Source: Flavobacteriales bacterium (GTDB lineage Bacteria > Bacteroidota > Bacteroidia > Flavobacteriales_F > PHOS-HE28). Taken from it: DNA of 64,000 nucleotides. Position 1 is the stretch's first letter. The number at the start of each line of letters is the position of its first letter. This document shows positions 52,294 through 60,837 of the stretch, in pieces. Location: assembly GCA_020635675.1 (NCBI GenBank), contig JACJZJ010000001.1, positions 682,001 to 746,000 of the forward strand. The letters are read 5' to 3'. The position numbers and the translations under genes were made by a program. The notes under the pieces were generated by a model. The model worked only from the letters and a program-made list of their open reading frames with translations, ran no database searches and had not been told where the DNA came from.

Positions 52294-53724
52294 TCAGAAG
52301 CGGAAATAGATGAACGGACTGAACGTCGACGCGCTGATCGACATGGCCACCAGCATCAGTAGGATCCCCAGGCCGACCACTTCGAAGGCGCCCCGCCACC
52401 CACTGCCCAGCGCATCCGGAGCCGATGCCATACCCAGCCTTCGCGCGAGAAAGGCATGCACGTCGAGCGCCCCGAGCACACCGATGATGAGTGCCAAAGC
52501 CGTGGTATGTGATAGGAAGAGCGAGGGGTAATAAAGGTGCGCGTCACCCGGTACGCCGCCAAAAAGGCTGAGGAGGTAGTGCCATGCCTCCGTAAGGTCC
52601 TCCAGGCGGAAAAAGACCCACGCGAGCAATACCACGAACACGAGATAGGTGTTCGAAAGCGGACGGGGCAGGCGCTCGAGCACGCGCCCGAAGCCCATGC
52701 GTTCGATGATCATGAACAGCCCATGGATCAGGCCCCAGACCACGAAATTCCAACTGGCTCCGTGCCAGAGGCCGGTGAGGAAGAAGACGACGAGAAGATT
52801 GGCATAAGTGCGCGCCGCTCCTCCGCGATTGCCACCGAGCGGGATATAGAGGTAGTCGCGGAACCAGGTGCTGAGGCTGATGTGCCATCGCTGCCAGAAC
52901 TCCCGGACGGAACGGGCGATGTAGGGGCGTCGGAAATTCTCGAGGAAGGTGAACCCGAACATGCGGCCAAGGCCGATCGCCATGTCGGAGTACCCGCTGA
53001 AATCAAAGTAGATCTGTACGGCATATGCCACCAGCCCGAGCCAGGATACCGCCGGAGGCAGGTGATCGACATCGACCTTGAACACCGCGTCCGCGATGCG
53101 CGCCACCTGATCGGCAATGAGCACCTTCTTGGCCAGGCCCACGACGAAGCGGCGCACGCCGCTGGCGAACAGGGACACATCCACACGTCGATCCTCCAAC
53201 TGTGCCGCGATATCGCGGTAGCGCACGATCGGTCCGGCGATCAACTGCGGGAACAGGCTGATGTACAGCGCGACCGCACCTGGTCGGGTCTGGGCGCGGG
53301 CCTGGCCGCGATACACGTCCACAGCGTAGGACAGTCCCTGGAAAATGAAGAAGGAGACCCCGATAGGCAGGTGGATCCTTTCGAGCCGGATGGGTGGGAA
53401 GCTACCGCCCGTGATGAGCTTATCGATCCCATCGACCAGGAAATTGGCGTATTTGAACCAGGCCAGGGCTCCAAGGTTCAGTGTGATCGCGATGACCAGG
53501 GAAACTCGCGGCGAAGGCAGGCGCTCGATCGCCAGGCCGGCGAGGTAGTTCACCAGGACCACGGCCAGCATCAGGATCACATAGGCGCCTTCCCCCCAGG
53601 CGTAGAACAACAGGCTCGCGATGAGCAACACGGTGTTCTGTGCATGGCGCCGGCCCGCAAGCAGCACGAACAGCAGGGTGAGCGGCAGGAAGAGGAAGAG
53701 AAAGACGGGTGAACTGAAGACCAT
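52294..53724 (-). CDS. MBOAT-family O-acyltransferase (AlgI-like)
   Basis: Encodes 476 residues with about 10-12 transmembrane segments. AlgI/DltB-type MBOAT motifs are HISLSTWFRDYLYIPLGGNR and FFLTGLWHGASWNFVVWGLIHG, the second containing the catalytic His. It passes acetyl groups across the inner membrane to a periplasmic partner, here the SGNH protein encoded 3 bp downstream. The pair is convergent with the glycosyltransferase operon and closes the glycan locus. TATTTTAG near 53742-53749 (minus strand) may be its -7 box. Confidence 0.92.
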   Translation of the reverse strand: MVFSSPVFLFLFLPLTLLFVLLAGRRHAQNTVLLIASLLFYAWGEGAYVILMLAVVLVNYLAGLAIERLPSPRVSLVIAITLNLGALAWFKYANFLVDGIDKLITGGSFPPIRLERIHLPIGVSFFIFQGLSYAVDVYRGQARAQTRPGAVALYISLFPQLIAGPIVRYRDIAAQLEDRRVDVSLFASGVRRFVVGLAKKVLIADQVARIADAVFKVDVDHLPPAVSWLGLVAYAVQIYFDFSGYSDMAIGLGRMFGFTFLENFRRPYIARSVREFWQRWHISLSTWFRDYLYIPLGGNRGGAARTYANLLVVFFLTGLWHGASWNFVVWGLIHGLFMIIERMGFGRVLERLPRPLSNTYLVFVVLLAWVFFRLEDLTEAWHYLLSLFGGVPGDAHLYYPSLFLSHTTALALIIGVLGALDVHAFLARRLGMASAPDALGSGWRGAFEVVGLGILLMLVAMSISASTFSPFIYFRF

Positions 53725-53788
53725 GGGACCCCGGGCCGCGAAAGGCGGCTAAAATAGAGCGGAGTGCACCAGGCTGAACATCAGGGAT

Positions 53789-53819
53789 TTGGAAGCTATG
53801 TTAACTTAATGTAAATTCG
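53789..53819 (+). promoter_or_regulatory. Bacteroidota-type promoter (TTG-N20-TAAATTCG)
   Basis: TTG at 53789-53791 and TAAATTCG at 53812-53819, 33 nt before the MORN-like gene ATG, in an AT-rich patch that stands out from its surroundings. Confidence 0.55.
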
Positions 53820-53851
53820 CAGTGAAACGAACGTTACCCGACCCGCGTTCA

Positions 53852-54271
53852 ATGGATATGATCACCACCAAACATGTGACGGGGCTGTTCATCCTGCTGT
53901 TGGGCCTGACCGCTCGTGCGTTCTCGCAGGACCTCGAGGAGCAGGTCTTCTACCCGAGCGGTCGCTTGGAACATACCCGATACAGCATCGGCGACAAGAT
54001 CTTCTTCATCGCCTACCACGAGAACGGGCGGGTGAAGGAGATCGGTGCTTTCCGCCAGGGCAGGCCGGAAGGGGAGTGGAAGCAGTTCACGGAATCGGGC
54101 CGTCTGACGGTCCGGGCGAATTTCCGGGACGGGCGGTTGCAGGGTACGTCGGAATTCCACGATCCATTCGACCGCTGGTCGGGCCGGTTGGTGCATGAAC
54201 AGGGCGTGCTGCGCCGAGGGGAGCAGCGCGATGGACAAGGATACCTCGTGGCCCAACGCGACTATCGCTGA
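53852..54271 (+). CDS. secreted MORN-variant (YwqK-like) repeat protein
   Basis: Encodes 139 residues from the ATG at 53852 (alternative 53858). A signal peptide (HVTGLFILLLGLTARAFSQ) is followed by three to four MORN_2-type repeats: EQVFYPSGRLEHTRYSIGDKI, IAYHENGRVKEIGAFRQGRPEGEWKQF, ESGRLTVRANFRDGRLQG. Such proteins are very common in Bacteroidota and lack a known biochemical role. Single-gene unit with its own promoter. The 140 bp after its stop contain no feature I can support. Confidence 0.85.
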   Translation: MDMITTKHVTGLFILLLGLTARAFSQDLEEQVFYPSGRLEHTRYSIGDKIFFIAYHENGRVKEIGAFRQGRPEGEWKQFTESGRLTVRANFRDGRLQGTSEFHDPFDRWSGRLVHEQGVLRRGEQRDGQGYLVAQRDYR

Positions 54272-54411
54272 CGGCGCTTGGTACAGCTCGAACGGGGGGT
54301 GGTTCGTAGGGCCGCCCCTCGTTGCTTTCGATCCAACGTTCGGTTCGGCGGGTAACCCATGCCCGGACCGTTCCCATGCTCACCGAGGACCGGCGATGCC
54401 CCGACGCAAGC

Positions 54412-54849
54412 TCAGGACCTTCGGAACAGGTCGGTGGCCCTTTCGAAGGATTTGAATTCGATCGCGTGCCCATCGGGGTCCTCGATCAACATGCTCATCT
54501 GCTCACCCACCTGCCCCTGCATCACCAGCTGCGGCTCCACCAGGAACCGGACGCCGATCTTCTTCAGTTTGTCACGCATCCGGTGCCAATCGTCCCATTC
54601 CAGCACGATGCCGAAGTGGTCACTGGGAACATGGCTCTGGGGGTTGTAGGTCCGTTCGGCCCGCTTCACACGGGGCACCTGCTGAATGGTGAGCTGATGA
54701 CCAAAGAAATCGTAGTCGACCCATTTCTCGGTGCTGCGACCTTCGTCGCAACCCAGGAGTGCGCCATAAAAGGCCTTCATCCGCTTGAGGTCCTCGGTGG
54801 CGAATGCGATGTGGAACCTGCCCTGCAGCATGACCGAAAGTTGGGCCAT
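54412..54849 (-). CDS. VOC-family (glyoxalase/dioxygenase-fold) protein
   Basis: Encodes 145 residues from ATG 54849; 54858 and 54831 are alternatives. A single VOC domain of two beta-alpha-beta-beta-beta modules: FHIAFATEDLKRMKAFYGALLGCDEGR, DHFGIVLEWDDWHRMRDKLKKIG, and SMLIEDPDGHAIEFKSF with metal-ligand-type His and Glu. The activity is not decidable from sequence. Terminator-like stem at 54922-54944 lies upstream. Confidence 0.85.
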   Translation of the reverse strand: MAQLSVMLQGRFHIAFATEDLKRMKAFYGALLGCDEGRSTEKWVDYDFFGHQLTIQQVPRVKRAERTYNPQSHVPSDHFGIVLEWDDWHRMRDKLKKIGVRFLVEPQLVMQGQVGEQMSMLIEDPDGHAIEFKSFERATDLFRRS

Positions 54850-54909
54850 CGGCCGCACTATCCGGCAACGGGCGGGCTGTAGCTCATCAACAGTGGTCGG
54901 TTCACTTCA

Positions 54910-54946
54910 CCCGGGAAGGAAGAACGGGCCAAAGAGGCCCGTTCGG
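54910..54946 (-). terminator. rho-independent terminator
   Basis: GAACGGGCC (54922-54930) / GGCCCGTTC (54936-54944), 9 perfect base pairs with a 5-nt loop; on the minus strand it is followed by TTCCTTCC. It ends the acidic-protein/deoxyhypusine-synthase-like operon. Confidence 0.75.
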
Positions 54947-54968
54947 TGGTATTGGCGCAGCAGGATGA

Positions 54969-55331
54969 CTAGTCCTCGTCGTCCTCTTCATCCTCCTCGG
55001 GTTCGTCCTCTTCGTTCTCCTCTTCCTCGTCCTCTTCATCGGCTCCTTCAAGGTCCTCTGTGTTGTCCTCCATGCCTTCATCGTCCATGTCACCCATGGG
55101 ACCGCCTTCATCCTGATCGAGGAATTCCTCGATCTCCGCACGGCTTTCGGAGTTGATCTTGATCAGGTAGATCGCTTCCGCGGTGCGGAGTTCGATCACG
55201 CGCAGACTGTCGCCCTTGGCCGTGCTGATGGTGCGGATGTGCGAGCCATCGATGCCGTCCGGATATTGCTCCTGGAGCTTCTCCTTCAGCTCGTCGGTAA
55301 GGGTGTTGAAGGAACGTATCAGGCGTTGCAT
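54969..55331 (-). CDS. small protein with extremely acidic C-terminal tail
   Basis: Encodes 120 residues. The first 75 look folded (MQRLIRSFNTLTDELKEKL, GDSLRVIELRTAEAIYLIKIN). The last 45 are nearly all Glu and Asp. No family is recognised. It starts 9 bp after the deoxyhypusine-synthase-like gene, so cotranscription is near certain. A cytoplasmic polycation-binding role is one speculative reading, given the polyamine neighbours. Confidence 0.75.
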   Translation of the reverse strand: MQRLIRSFNTLTDELKEKLQEQYPDGIDGSHIRTISTAKGDSLRVIELRTAEAIYLIKINSESRAEIEEFLDQDEGGPMGDMDDEGMEDNTEDLEGADEEDEEEENEEDEPEEDEEDDED

Positions 55332-55340
55332 GGGGAAGGC

Positions 55341-56318
55341 TTACATGTCCAAGATATGTGCGAAGATGAGCGGCGCGACGATCGTGGCGTCGCTCTCGAC
55401 GATGAAACGGGGCGTGTCGATGTCGAGCTTGCCCCAGGTGATCTTCTCATTGGGCACGGCGCCACTATAGCTCCCGTAGCTCGTGGTGCTGTCGCTGATC
55501 TGGCAGAAATAGCTCCAGAAGGGGACCTGGTCGCGCTGCAGGTCCTGGTGCAACATGGGCACCACGCATATCGGGAAATCACCCGCGATCCCACCTCCGA
55601 TCTGGAAGAAACCGACGCCGTCCCTGCCGCAGTTCGCGGTATACCATTCCGCCAGCCACATCATGTACTCGATGCCGCTCTTCATCATGCGGGGCTCGCA
55701 ATCGTCCACGAGACAATGTGCCGCGAAGATGTTGCCCAACGTGCTGTCCTCCCATCCGGGTACCACCATGGGCAGGTCCTTTTCCGCGGCGGCGACCATC
55801 CAACTGTCCCTGGGGTCGATCTGGTAGTACTGGTCCAGCACACCGCTGCGGATCAATTCGAAGAAGTACTGGTGCGGGAATCTACGGTTCCCGTCGGACC
55901 GGTCCTTCTTCCAAAGGTCCACGGCGTGCTTTTCCAGACGGCGGAAAGCCTCCTCCTCGGGGATGCAGGTGTCGGTGACCCGGTTCATGCCCCTGTCCAG
56001 CAGGGCGCGCTCCTCGACCGGGGTCAGGTCGCGATAGTGCGGGATACGCTCGTAGTGGTCGTGAGCGACGAGGTTCATGACGTCCTCCTCCAGGTTCGCG
56101 CCGGTGCAACTGATGATGTGCACCTTGTCCTGGCGGATCATCTCCGCGAGGATCCTTCCAAGTTCACCGGTGCTCATGGCCCCGGCGAGGGTGATCATCA
56201 TCTTTCTGTCCTTGGCAAGGTGTTCCCGGTAGGCTTTGGCGGCATCCATGAGCGCGGCGGCATTGAAGTGCCGGAAGTGCCGCTCCATGAATTCGGATAT
56301 GGGCTTGGTGCTGCTCAT
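55341..56318 (-). CDS. deoxyhypusine synthase family protein
   Basis: Encodes 325 residues from the ATG at 56318, behind a TATATTCG -7 candidate (56332-56339). Family features: TLAGAMSTGELGRILAEMI, HIISCTGANLEEDVM, the NAD-binding GVGFFQIGGGIAGDFPICVVP, DSTTSYGSYSGAVPNEKITWGKLD with the catalytic-type Lys in WGK, and ESDATIVAPLIFAHI. Eukaryotic and archaeal members modify eIF5A; bacteria lack eIF5A, and bacterial relatives are thought to act on polyamines (for example homospermidine formation). The adjacent arginine decarboxylase supports a polyamine role. It is followed by the acidic small protein. Confidence 0.9.
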   Translation of the reverse strand: MSSTKPISEFMERHFRHFNAAALMDAAKAYREHLAKDRKMMITLAGAMSTGELGRILAEMIRQDKVHIISCTGANLEEDVMNLVAHDHYERIPHYRDLTPVEERALLDRGMNRVTDTCIPEEEAFRRLEKHAVDLWKKDRSDGNRRFPHQYFFELIRSGVLDQYYQIDPRDSWMVAAAEKDLPMVVPGWEDSTLGNIFAAHCLVDDCEPRMMKSGIEYMMWLAEWYTANCGRDGVGFFQIGGGIAGDFPICVVPMLHQDLQRDQVPFWSYFCQISDSTTSYGSYSGAVPNEKITWGKLDIDTPRFIVESDATIVAPLIFAHILDM

Positions 56319-56412
56319 CAGGTTCTGGGGTCGAATATAGAAGCGGGCCCGGGATCGCAAGCGACCGGAACACGGATGGCGGACGGGATCGGGGAACCTG
56401 CATGGAGGTCCG

Positions 56413-57828
56413 CTACTTGCGGACGAGTTCCGATCGGTGCAGATAGCCCAGCAGCTCCAGCATGCGTTCGGCGCTCTGTTCCGGGGCGAACACCCGGTCG
56501 GTCAGGTCGCCGTTCGCATCGCGGTCCAAGAGCACATGCTTGGGCTTCGGGATGAGGCAATGTTGGATGCCTCCGAACCCCCCGAGGGAATCCTGGTAGG
56601 CGCCGGTGTTGAAGAATCCGATGACCTGGCGTTTGCCCTCGCGGAAGCGGGGCATGTAGATCGCGTTGATGTGCTGTTCGCTGTTGTAGTAGTCGTCGCT
56701 GTCACAGGTCATTCCACCGAGGAAGACGCGTTCGTATTCGTCATGCCAGTTGTTCACCGGCAGCATGATGAAGCGCTTGCTGATCGCCCAGGTGTCGGGC
56801 AGCGTGGTCATGAACGAACCGTCGATCATGTTCCAACGTTCCTTCTCGTTCTGCTTCTTCTGGTGGATGATGCTGAAGAAGGTGGCACCGCTGTCGCTCA
56901 CCGTGAAGCTCCCGAACTCACTGAATATGTTCGGCTCATCCACCTTGTTCTCGGTGCAGATGTCCTTGATCCGCGCCACGATCTCGCCGATCATGTAGTC
57001 GGTGTCGAAGGTGAAGTTGAGGCTGTTCTTGATCGGCATCCCGCCACCGATGTCGAGCGTATCGACCGTGGGGCAGAGCTTCTTCAGGTCGCAATACACG
57101 TTCACGCACTTGCTCAGCTCGTTCCAGTAGTAGGCCGTGTCGCTGATGCCCGTGTTGATGAAGAAATGCATGAGCTTCAGCTTGAACTTGCGCTGCTTGC
57201 TCACGTTGCGCATGTAGAAGGGGATGATGTCCTTGTACCCGATGCCAAGGCGGCTGGTGTAGAACTCGAACTTCGGTGCCTCCTCGGCGGCGATCCGGAT
57301 GCCGATGTCGCAAGGCCCATGGATCACCTCGTCCAGTTGATAGATCTCCGCCATGTTGTCGATGATGGGCACCACGCGCACCCCCCGCTTGTACAGGTCA
57401 CCGATCTTGCGGACGTAGCGTTCGTCCTTGAACCCGTTGCAGAGCACCGTGGCGTCGTTGCGGATCCTGCCGCGCTCCATCAACAGCTCGATCATCTCGA
57501 TATCATAGGCACTGCTCGTCTCCAGGTCCACCCCTTTGTCCAGCACCTTGTCGATCACGTAGCTGAAATGATTGCTCTTGGTACAGTAGAAGTAATCGTA
57601 GGTGCCGACGTACTTGTGTTCGCGGAAGGCCTTTCTGAAGCTCTCCCTTGCCTGCTCCACCTTTTGTCCGATCCGCGGGAGGTAGCTGATGCGCAGTGGC
57701 GTGCCGTGCTTTTCGATCACGGCCATCAGGTCGATCCCGTTCCAGGTGAGCCGGTCATCCAACAGGCCGAACTCGTCCTTGGGGAAATCGAAGGTCTGTT
57801 CGATCAGGTCGATGTATCTGGTCTTCAT
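56413..57828 (-). CDS. biosynthetic arginine decarboxylase-family enzyme
   Basis: Encodes 471 residues. Fold-type III PLP decarboxylase (Orn/DAP/Arg family): YDYFYCTKSNHF contains the Schiff-base lysine, LDIGGGMPIK the phosphate-binding glycines, and GGMTCDSDDYY the catalytic Cys region. Shorter than E. coli SpeA (about 660 residues), it matches the compact Bacteroidota form. It makes agmatine, the first step to putrescine. 94 bp upstream of the deoxyhypusine-synthase-like gene, which has its own -7 candidate. A TACATTTG element lies at 58061-58068, leaving a 230-nt leader. Confidence 0.88.
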   Translation of the reverse strand: MKTRYIDLIEQTFDFPKDEFGLLDDRLTWNGIDLMAVIEKHGTPLRISYLPRIGQKVEQARESFRKAFREHKYVGTYDYFYCTKSNHFSYVIDKVLDKGVDLETSSAYDIEMIELLMERGRIRNDATVLCNGFKDERYVRKIGDLYKRGVRVVPIIDNMAEIYQLDEVIHGPCDIGIRIAAEEAPKFEFYTSRLGIGYKDIIPFYMRNVSKQRKFKLKLMHFFINTGISDTAYYWNELSKCVNVYCDLKKLCPTVDTLDIGGGMPIKNSLNFTFDTDYMIGEIVARIKDICTENKVDEPNIFSEFGSFTVSDSGATFFSIIHQKKQNEKERWNMIDGSFMTTLPDTWAISKRFIMLPVNNWHDEYERVFLGGMTCDSDDYYNSEQHINAIYMPRFREGKRQVIGFFNTGAYQDSLGGFGGIQHCLIPKPKHVLLDRDANGDLTDRVFAPEQSAERMLELLGYLHRSELVRK

Positions 57829-58094
57829 GACCGGTCAGGGTGATGGGATCCGTTCCGGGTCGGGTCCATGCACGTCGGGATCGTCCTGTGGGATCGGAGG
57901 AGGGCCATGCAGGTGATGGATGTGCGCTTGCGGTGATCCATCGGTCGTCGCTGGTGCATGGCGAGCATCGTCAGCGATGGGTGCATGCCGCATGAGGTGC
58001 ACGCGGGCACTTTCGGATGTTCGTGTTCCTCAGGGACATCTCCACCGAAGGGATACGGAACAAATGTACTTCGGGAAGGGTTCGAAAGAAGGCA
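57829..58094 (-). other. noncoding region upstream of the arginine decarboxylase gene
   Basis: A 266-bp gap with a -7-like TACATTTG (58061-58068, minus strand). The rest would be a long leader. I see no convincing small coding sequence; the one open frame (58010-57825) has odd His/Met-rich composition. The stretch GATGGATCACCGCAAGCG and partial repeats of CATGCACC occur, without a clear fold. Confidence 0.4.
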
Positions 58095-59156
58095 TCAGAT
58101 CCATCCCCGTTTCTTGAACAGGATCAGCATGATCACGACCAGTCCCCCCATCACGCCCAGGGTGAGGAAATAGCCGTACCGCCATTGCAGTTCGGGCATG
58201 TGGCGGAAGTTCATGCCGTAGACGCCCACGATGAAGGTCAGCGGGATGAAAATGGTGCTGATGATCGTGAGCAGCTTCATCACCTGCCCCATACGGAGGT
58301 TCACACCGGCGTGCCAGGTGTTCTCCAGGTTGGCCAGCATGTCCCGGAAGGTGCTGATGCTGTCCGTGATGTACAGGGTGTGGTCCTGCAGGTCGTTCAA
58401 ATAGCGGCGCGTGCTCTTGTCGATCAGGTCGCTCTGCAGGGTGTTCAGGCGACCCGTCAGTTCGCGCACGGGCAGCGCGTGGCGGCTTAGCAGGATCAGC
58501 TGGCTGCGGATCTCCTGGATGGTGAGCAGGTCATCCTCTCCCGGACGCAGGCTGATCTTGCGCTCCAGCTCCTCGATCCGCTTGCCCAGGTGCTCCACCA
58601 CGAGGAAATAGTTGTCCACGATCACATCGATCAACGCATAGAGCAGGTAATCCGATCCGGAGCGCCGTACGCGCCCGAGATCGTTGCGGATCCGATCGCG
58701 TATGGGATCCAGGACGTCGCCGGGTCGTTCCTGGAACGAGAGGACCAGGTCCTTGGCCAGCACGAAGCTGATCTGCTCGATGCGGACGGAGCCGGTCACG
58801 TGGTCCAGGCTCAACATCTTCACCACAATGAAGAGCTTGTCCTGGTATTCCTCCAGTTTCGGCCTTTGATCGAAGTTCAGCACGTCCTCGATCAGCAGGG
58901 GATGCAGACCGAATCGTTCGGCGATCGCGGCCACGAACTTGTCGTTCTCGAGACCATCGAAGTCGAGCCAGCCGACCTGTCCGGCGCGGGCCGCTGGGGC
59001 GGAACCGTCCAGTTGGTCGGACCGGTCTTCGGTCATGCCATCGGCATTGTAGTAGAACGCATGTACGTGCCCAAGGTCCCGGCCGTGGTCGCCCACTGTG
59101 ACGAACGCCCCCGGGGGAAGCCCGGCCTTCTGTGAACGCCTACCGACCTTCTTCAT
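58095..59156 (-). CDS. corA: CorA-family magnesium/cobalt transporter
   Basis: Encodes 353 residues from the ATG at 59156. The large N-terminal cytoplasmic domain (WLDFDGLENDKFVAAIAERFGLHPLLIEDVLN) and long helices are followed by two C-terminal transmembrane segments with the GMN selectivity motif (VGVYGMNFRHMPEL) and a basic end (FKKRGWI). Family length is normal. The start overlaps the 3' end of the MscS gene by 17 bp, so the two are coupled. Confidence 0.95.
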   Translation of the reverse strand: MKKVGRRSQKAGLPPGAFVTVGDHGRDLGHVHAFYYNADGMTEDRSDQLDGSAPAARAGQVGWLDFDGLENDKFVAAIAERFGLHPLLIEDVLNFDQRPKLEEYQDKLFIVVKMLSLDHVTGSVRIEQISFVLAKDLVLSFQERPGDVLDPIRDRIRNDLGRVRRSGSDYLLYALIDVIVDNYFLVVEHLGKRIEELERKISLRPGEDDLLTIQEIRSQLILLSRHALPVRELTGRLNTLQSDLIDKSTRRYLNDLQDHTLYITDSISTFRDMLANLENTWHAGVNLRMGQVMKLLTIISTIFIPLTFIVGVYGMNFRHMPELQWRYGYFLTLGVMGGLVVIMLILFKKRGWI

Positions 59157-60039
59157 CGACCATGAACGGCTTGGGACCCGGCCCTTTGAAGGTGAGCGTA
59201 CGGTGCGGGTAGGGGATGTCGATCCCTTCCTTGTCGAAACGCAGTTTGATCGCACGGTTCAGGTCGTAGTGCATCACACGTGCTGTCACGGGATCGCTGG
59301 ACCAGACATAGGCCCGCAACAGGAGACTGCTGTCGGCGATGCTGATCAGTCGGACGGACACCGCCGGGTCGCCGTGTTCCAGTTCTTCCGCGGTGCGACG
59401 GTCCAGTTGATCGGGGTGCGCCATGGCCTCCTCCTGCATCAGATGCATGGCCCTGTCCAGGTCACTTTCGTAGCTGATGCCCACCTCGATGAATTCGCAG
59501 GTGGCCTCATCGCGGATGGTGCTGTTGGTGATGTTCGCATCGCTGATCGATGCATTTGGAATGATGATCCTTCGGTTCTCGAACGTCAATATCACCGTAT
59601 GCCGCAGGGTGACGTCCTCCACGCGCCCCACGGGACCATCACCCACTTGGATCAGGTCACCCACCCGGAACGGCTTGAACGATACGATGAAGATGCCGCT
59701 GATGATGTTCGCGAAGGCCTTCTGGGCTGCGAGACCGAGTATGGCCACGAGGATCCCGGCCCCGGCGAAAAGGGTCAGGGCAAGGTGCTTGATGGAGGGG
59801 ATGCTGTAGATGATGGCACCGAATGCGACAAGCCCCACCACGAGACGCAGGGCATTTCGCAGGAAACGATAGCGGGTCAGGTCCTCCGGCGATCGATCAC
59901 TGTGGAGGTAAGCCCTGCGCATGAGCGCATGCATGGACCGTTCGAGGATCACCGCCGCGATCACGATCAGGACGATCTTCCCCAGGAGCAGGAAGTTCAC
60001 GCCCAACCTGTCCAGCAGCTTTTCCACGTCGATGAGCAT
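59140..60039 (-). CDS. MscS-family mechanosensitive channel
   Basis: Encodes 299 residues from the ATG at 60039. Three N-terminal transmembrane segments, then the pore helix (FAGAGILVAILGLAAQKAFANIISGIFIVSFKPFRVGD), the beta domain (GRVEDVTLRHTVILTFENRRIIIPNASI) and a C-terminal alpha-beta domain. It releases osmolytes on hypoosmotic shock. TATGTTTG at 60065-60072 is a good -7 candidate, 25 nt upstream. The following gene corA is translationally overlapped. Confidence 0.92.
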   Translation of the reverse strand: MLIDVEKLLDRLGVNFLLLGKIVLIVIAAVILERSMHALMRRAYLHSDRSPEDLTRYRFLRNALRLVVGLVAFGAIIYSIPSIKHLALTLFAGAGILVAILGLAAQKAFANIISGIFIVSFKPFRVGDLIQVGDGPVGRVEDVTLRHTVILTFENRRIIIPNASISDANITNSTIRDEATCEFIEVGISYESDLDRAMHLMQEEAMAHPDQLDRRTAEELEHGDPAVSVRLISIADSSLLLRAYVWSSDPVTARVMHYDLNRAIKLRFDKEGIDIPYPHRTLTFKGPGPKPFMVDEEGR

Positions 60040-60064
60040 CGAGAAGGTGATCACGGGTCCGCTA

Positions 60065-60072
60065 CAAACATA
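60065..60072 (-). promoter_or_regulatory. -7 promoter element TATGTTTG
   Basis: TAnnTTTG match on the minus strand, 25 nt before the MscS gene ATG. Confidence 0.45.
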
Positions 60073-60105
60073 TGATCGCACGGGCACGGCCGGAGGCGGC
60101 CCCGA

Positions 60106-60834
60106 TCAGCTCTTCGCACCACTCCCGGTGAATTCGCGAAGGTCCTGATGGAACCGGGTGCCGGCGGCCACTTCCATGTGGTCCTGGCCGTGCCGGAACA
60201 GGCGCATGTCGCGACCGAGCAGCTCGATCGCACCGTCCTGCATCAGCAGACCCGACCCCTCACGCAGGCCGAGCACGGGCATGCGGGGGTTCATGACGAG
60301 GAACTCCGAGATCCGCTGGTCGCGGGTCTCACCGCCATGGCCCTCCGGACGCACGTCGGTATAGTGCGGGTTGATCTGGAAGGGTACGAGATGCATGGCC
60401 CGGAAGCTCGGTGGCTCCGTGATCGGCATGTCGTTGGTGGTCATGATCGTGGGGCAGGCCACATTGCTGCCCGCGCTCCAGCCGACGTACGGCGCCCCCT
60501 CCTGCACATGTCTGCGTATGGCCCGTAGCAGATCATGGCGATAAAGCTCCCGGACCAGTCGGAAGGTATTGCCGCCACCCACGGCGATGGCCTCCGCCCC
60601 GGACAGTGCGAGGGCGGGGTCCTTCTCCCGGTGGAGCGCGATCGTTCGCAGACCCGACTCCTCGAAAACGGGAGCGACCATGTCCAGATAATCATCGAAT
60701 CCGAAGGTGACCGCGGCGTAGGGCACGAAGGCGATCGACCTCCGTCCGCTCAGGAAGGTCTTGAGGTGCTCACGTGGCCACCCGAGGAAGGGCTCGCCGG
60801 GGAGCGTGCTGTTGCTGAGGAGGAGGAGGCGCAT
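60106..60834 (-). CDS. pepE: peptidase E (S51 alpha-aspartyl dipeptidase)
   Basis: Encodes 242 residues. S51 family: the nucleophile Ser in GWSAGSNVA (about 129), preceded by VGGGNTFRL and followed by FQINPHYTD with the catalytic His. It splits dipeptides with N-terminal aspartate. Length is normal for the family (about 230). It starts 3 bp after the stop of the PorE-like gene, so it may be cotranscribed with the T9SS genes. Confidence 0.92.
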   Translation of the reverse strand: MRLLLLSNSTLPGEPFLGWPREHLKTFLSGRRSIAFVPYAAVTFGFDDYLDMVAPVFEESGLRTIALHREKDPALALSGAEAIAVGGGNTFRLVRELYRHDLLRAIRRHVQEGAPYVGWSAGSNVACPTIMTTNDMPITEPPSFRAMHLVPFQINPHYTDVRPEGHGGETRDQRISEFLVMNPRMPVLGLREGSGLLMQDGAIELLGRDMRLFRHGQDHMEVAAGTRFHQDLREFTGSGAKS

Positions 60835-60837
60835 GGT

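Noticed and set aside
54272..54411. Gene or repeat in the gap after the MORN-like gene
   Set aside because: No open frame with protein-like composition and no clear hairpin or repeat.
57825..58010. Possible 61-residue peptide upstream of the arginine decarboxylase gene
   Set aside because: Odd Met/His/Cys-rich composition, no ribosome-binding site, overlaps the decarboxylase start.
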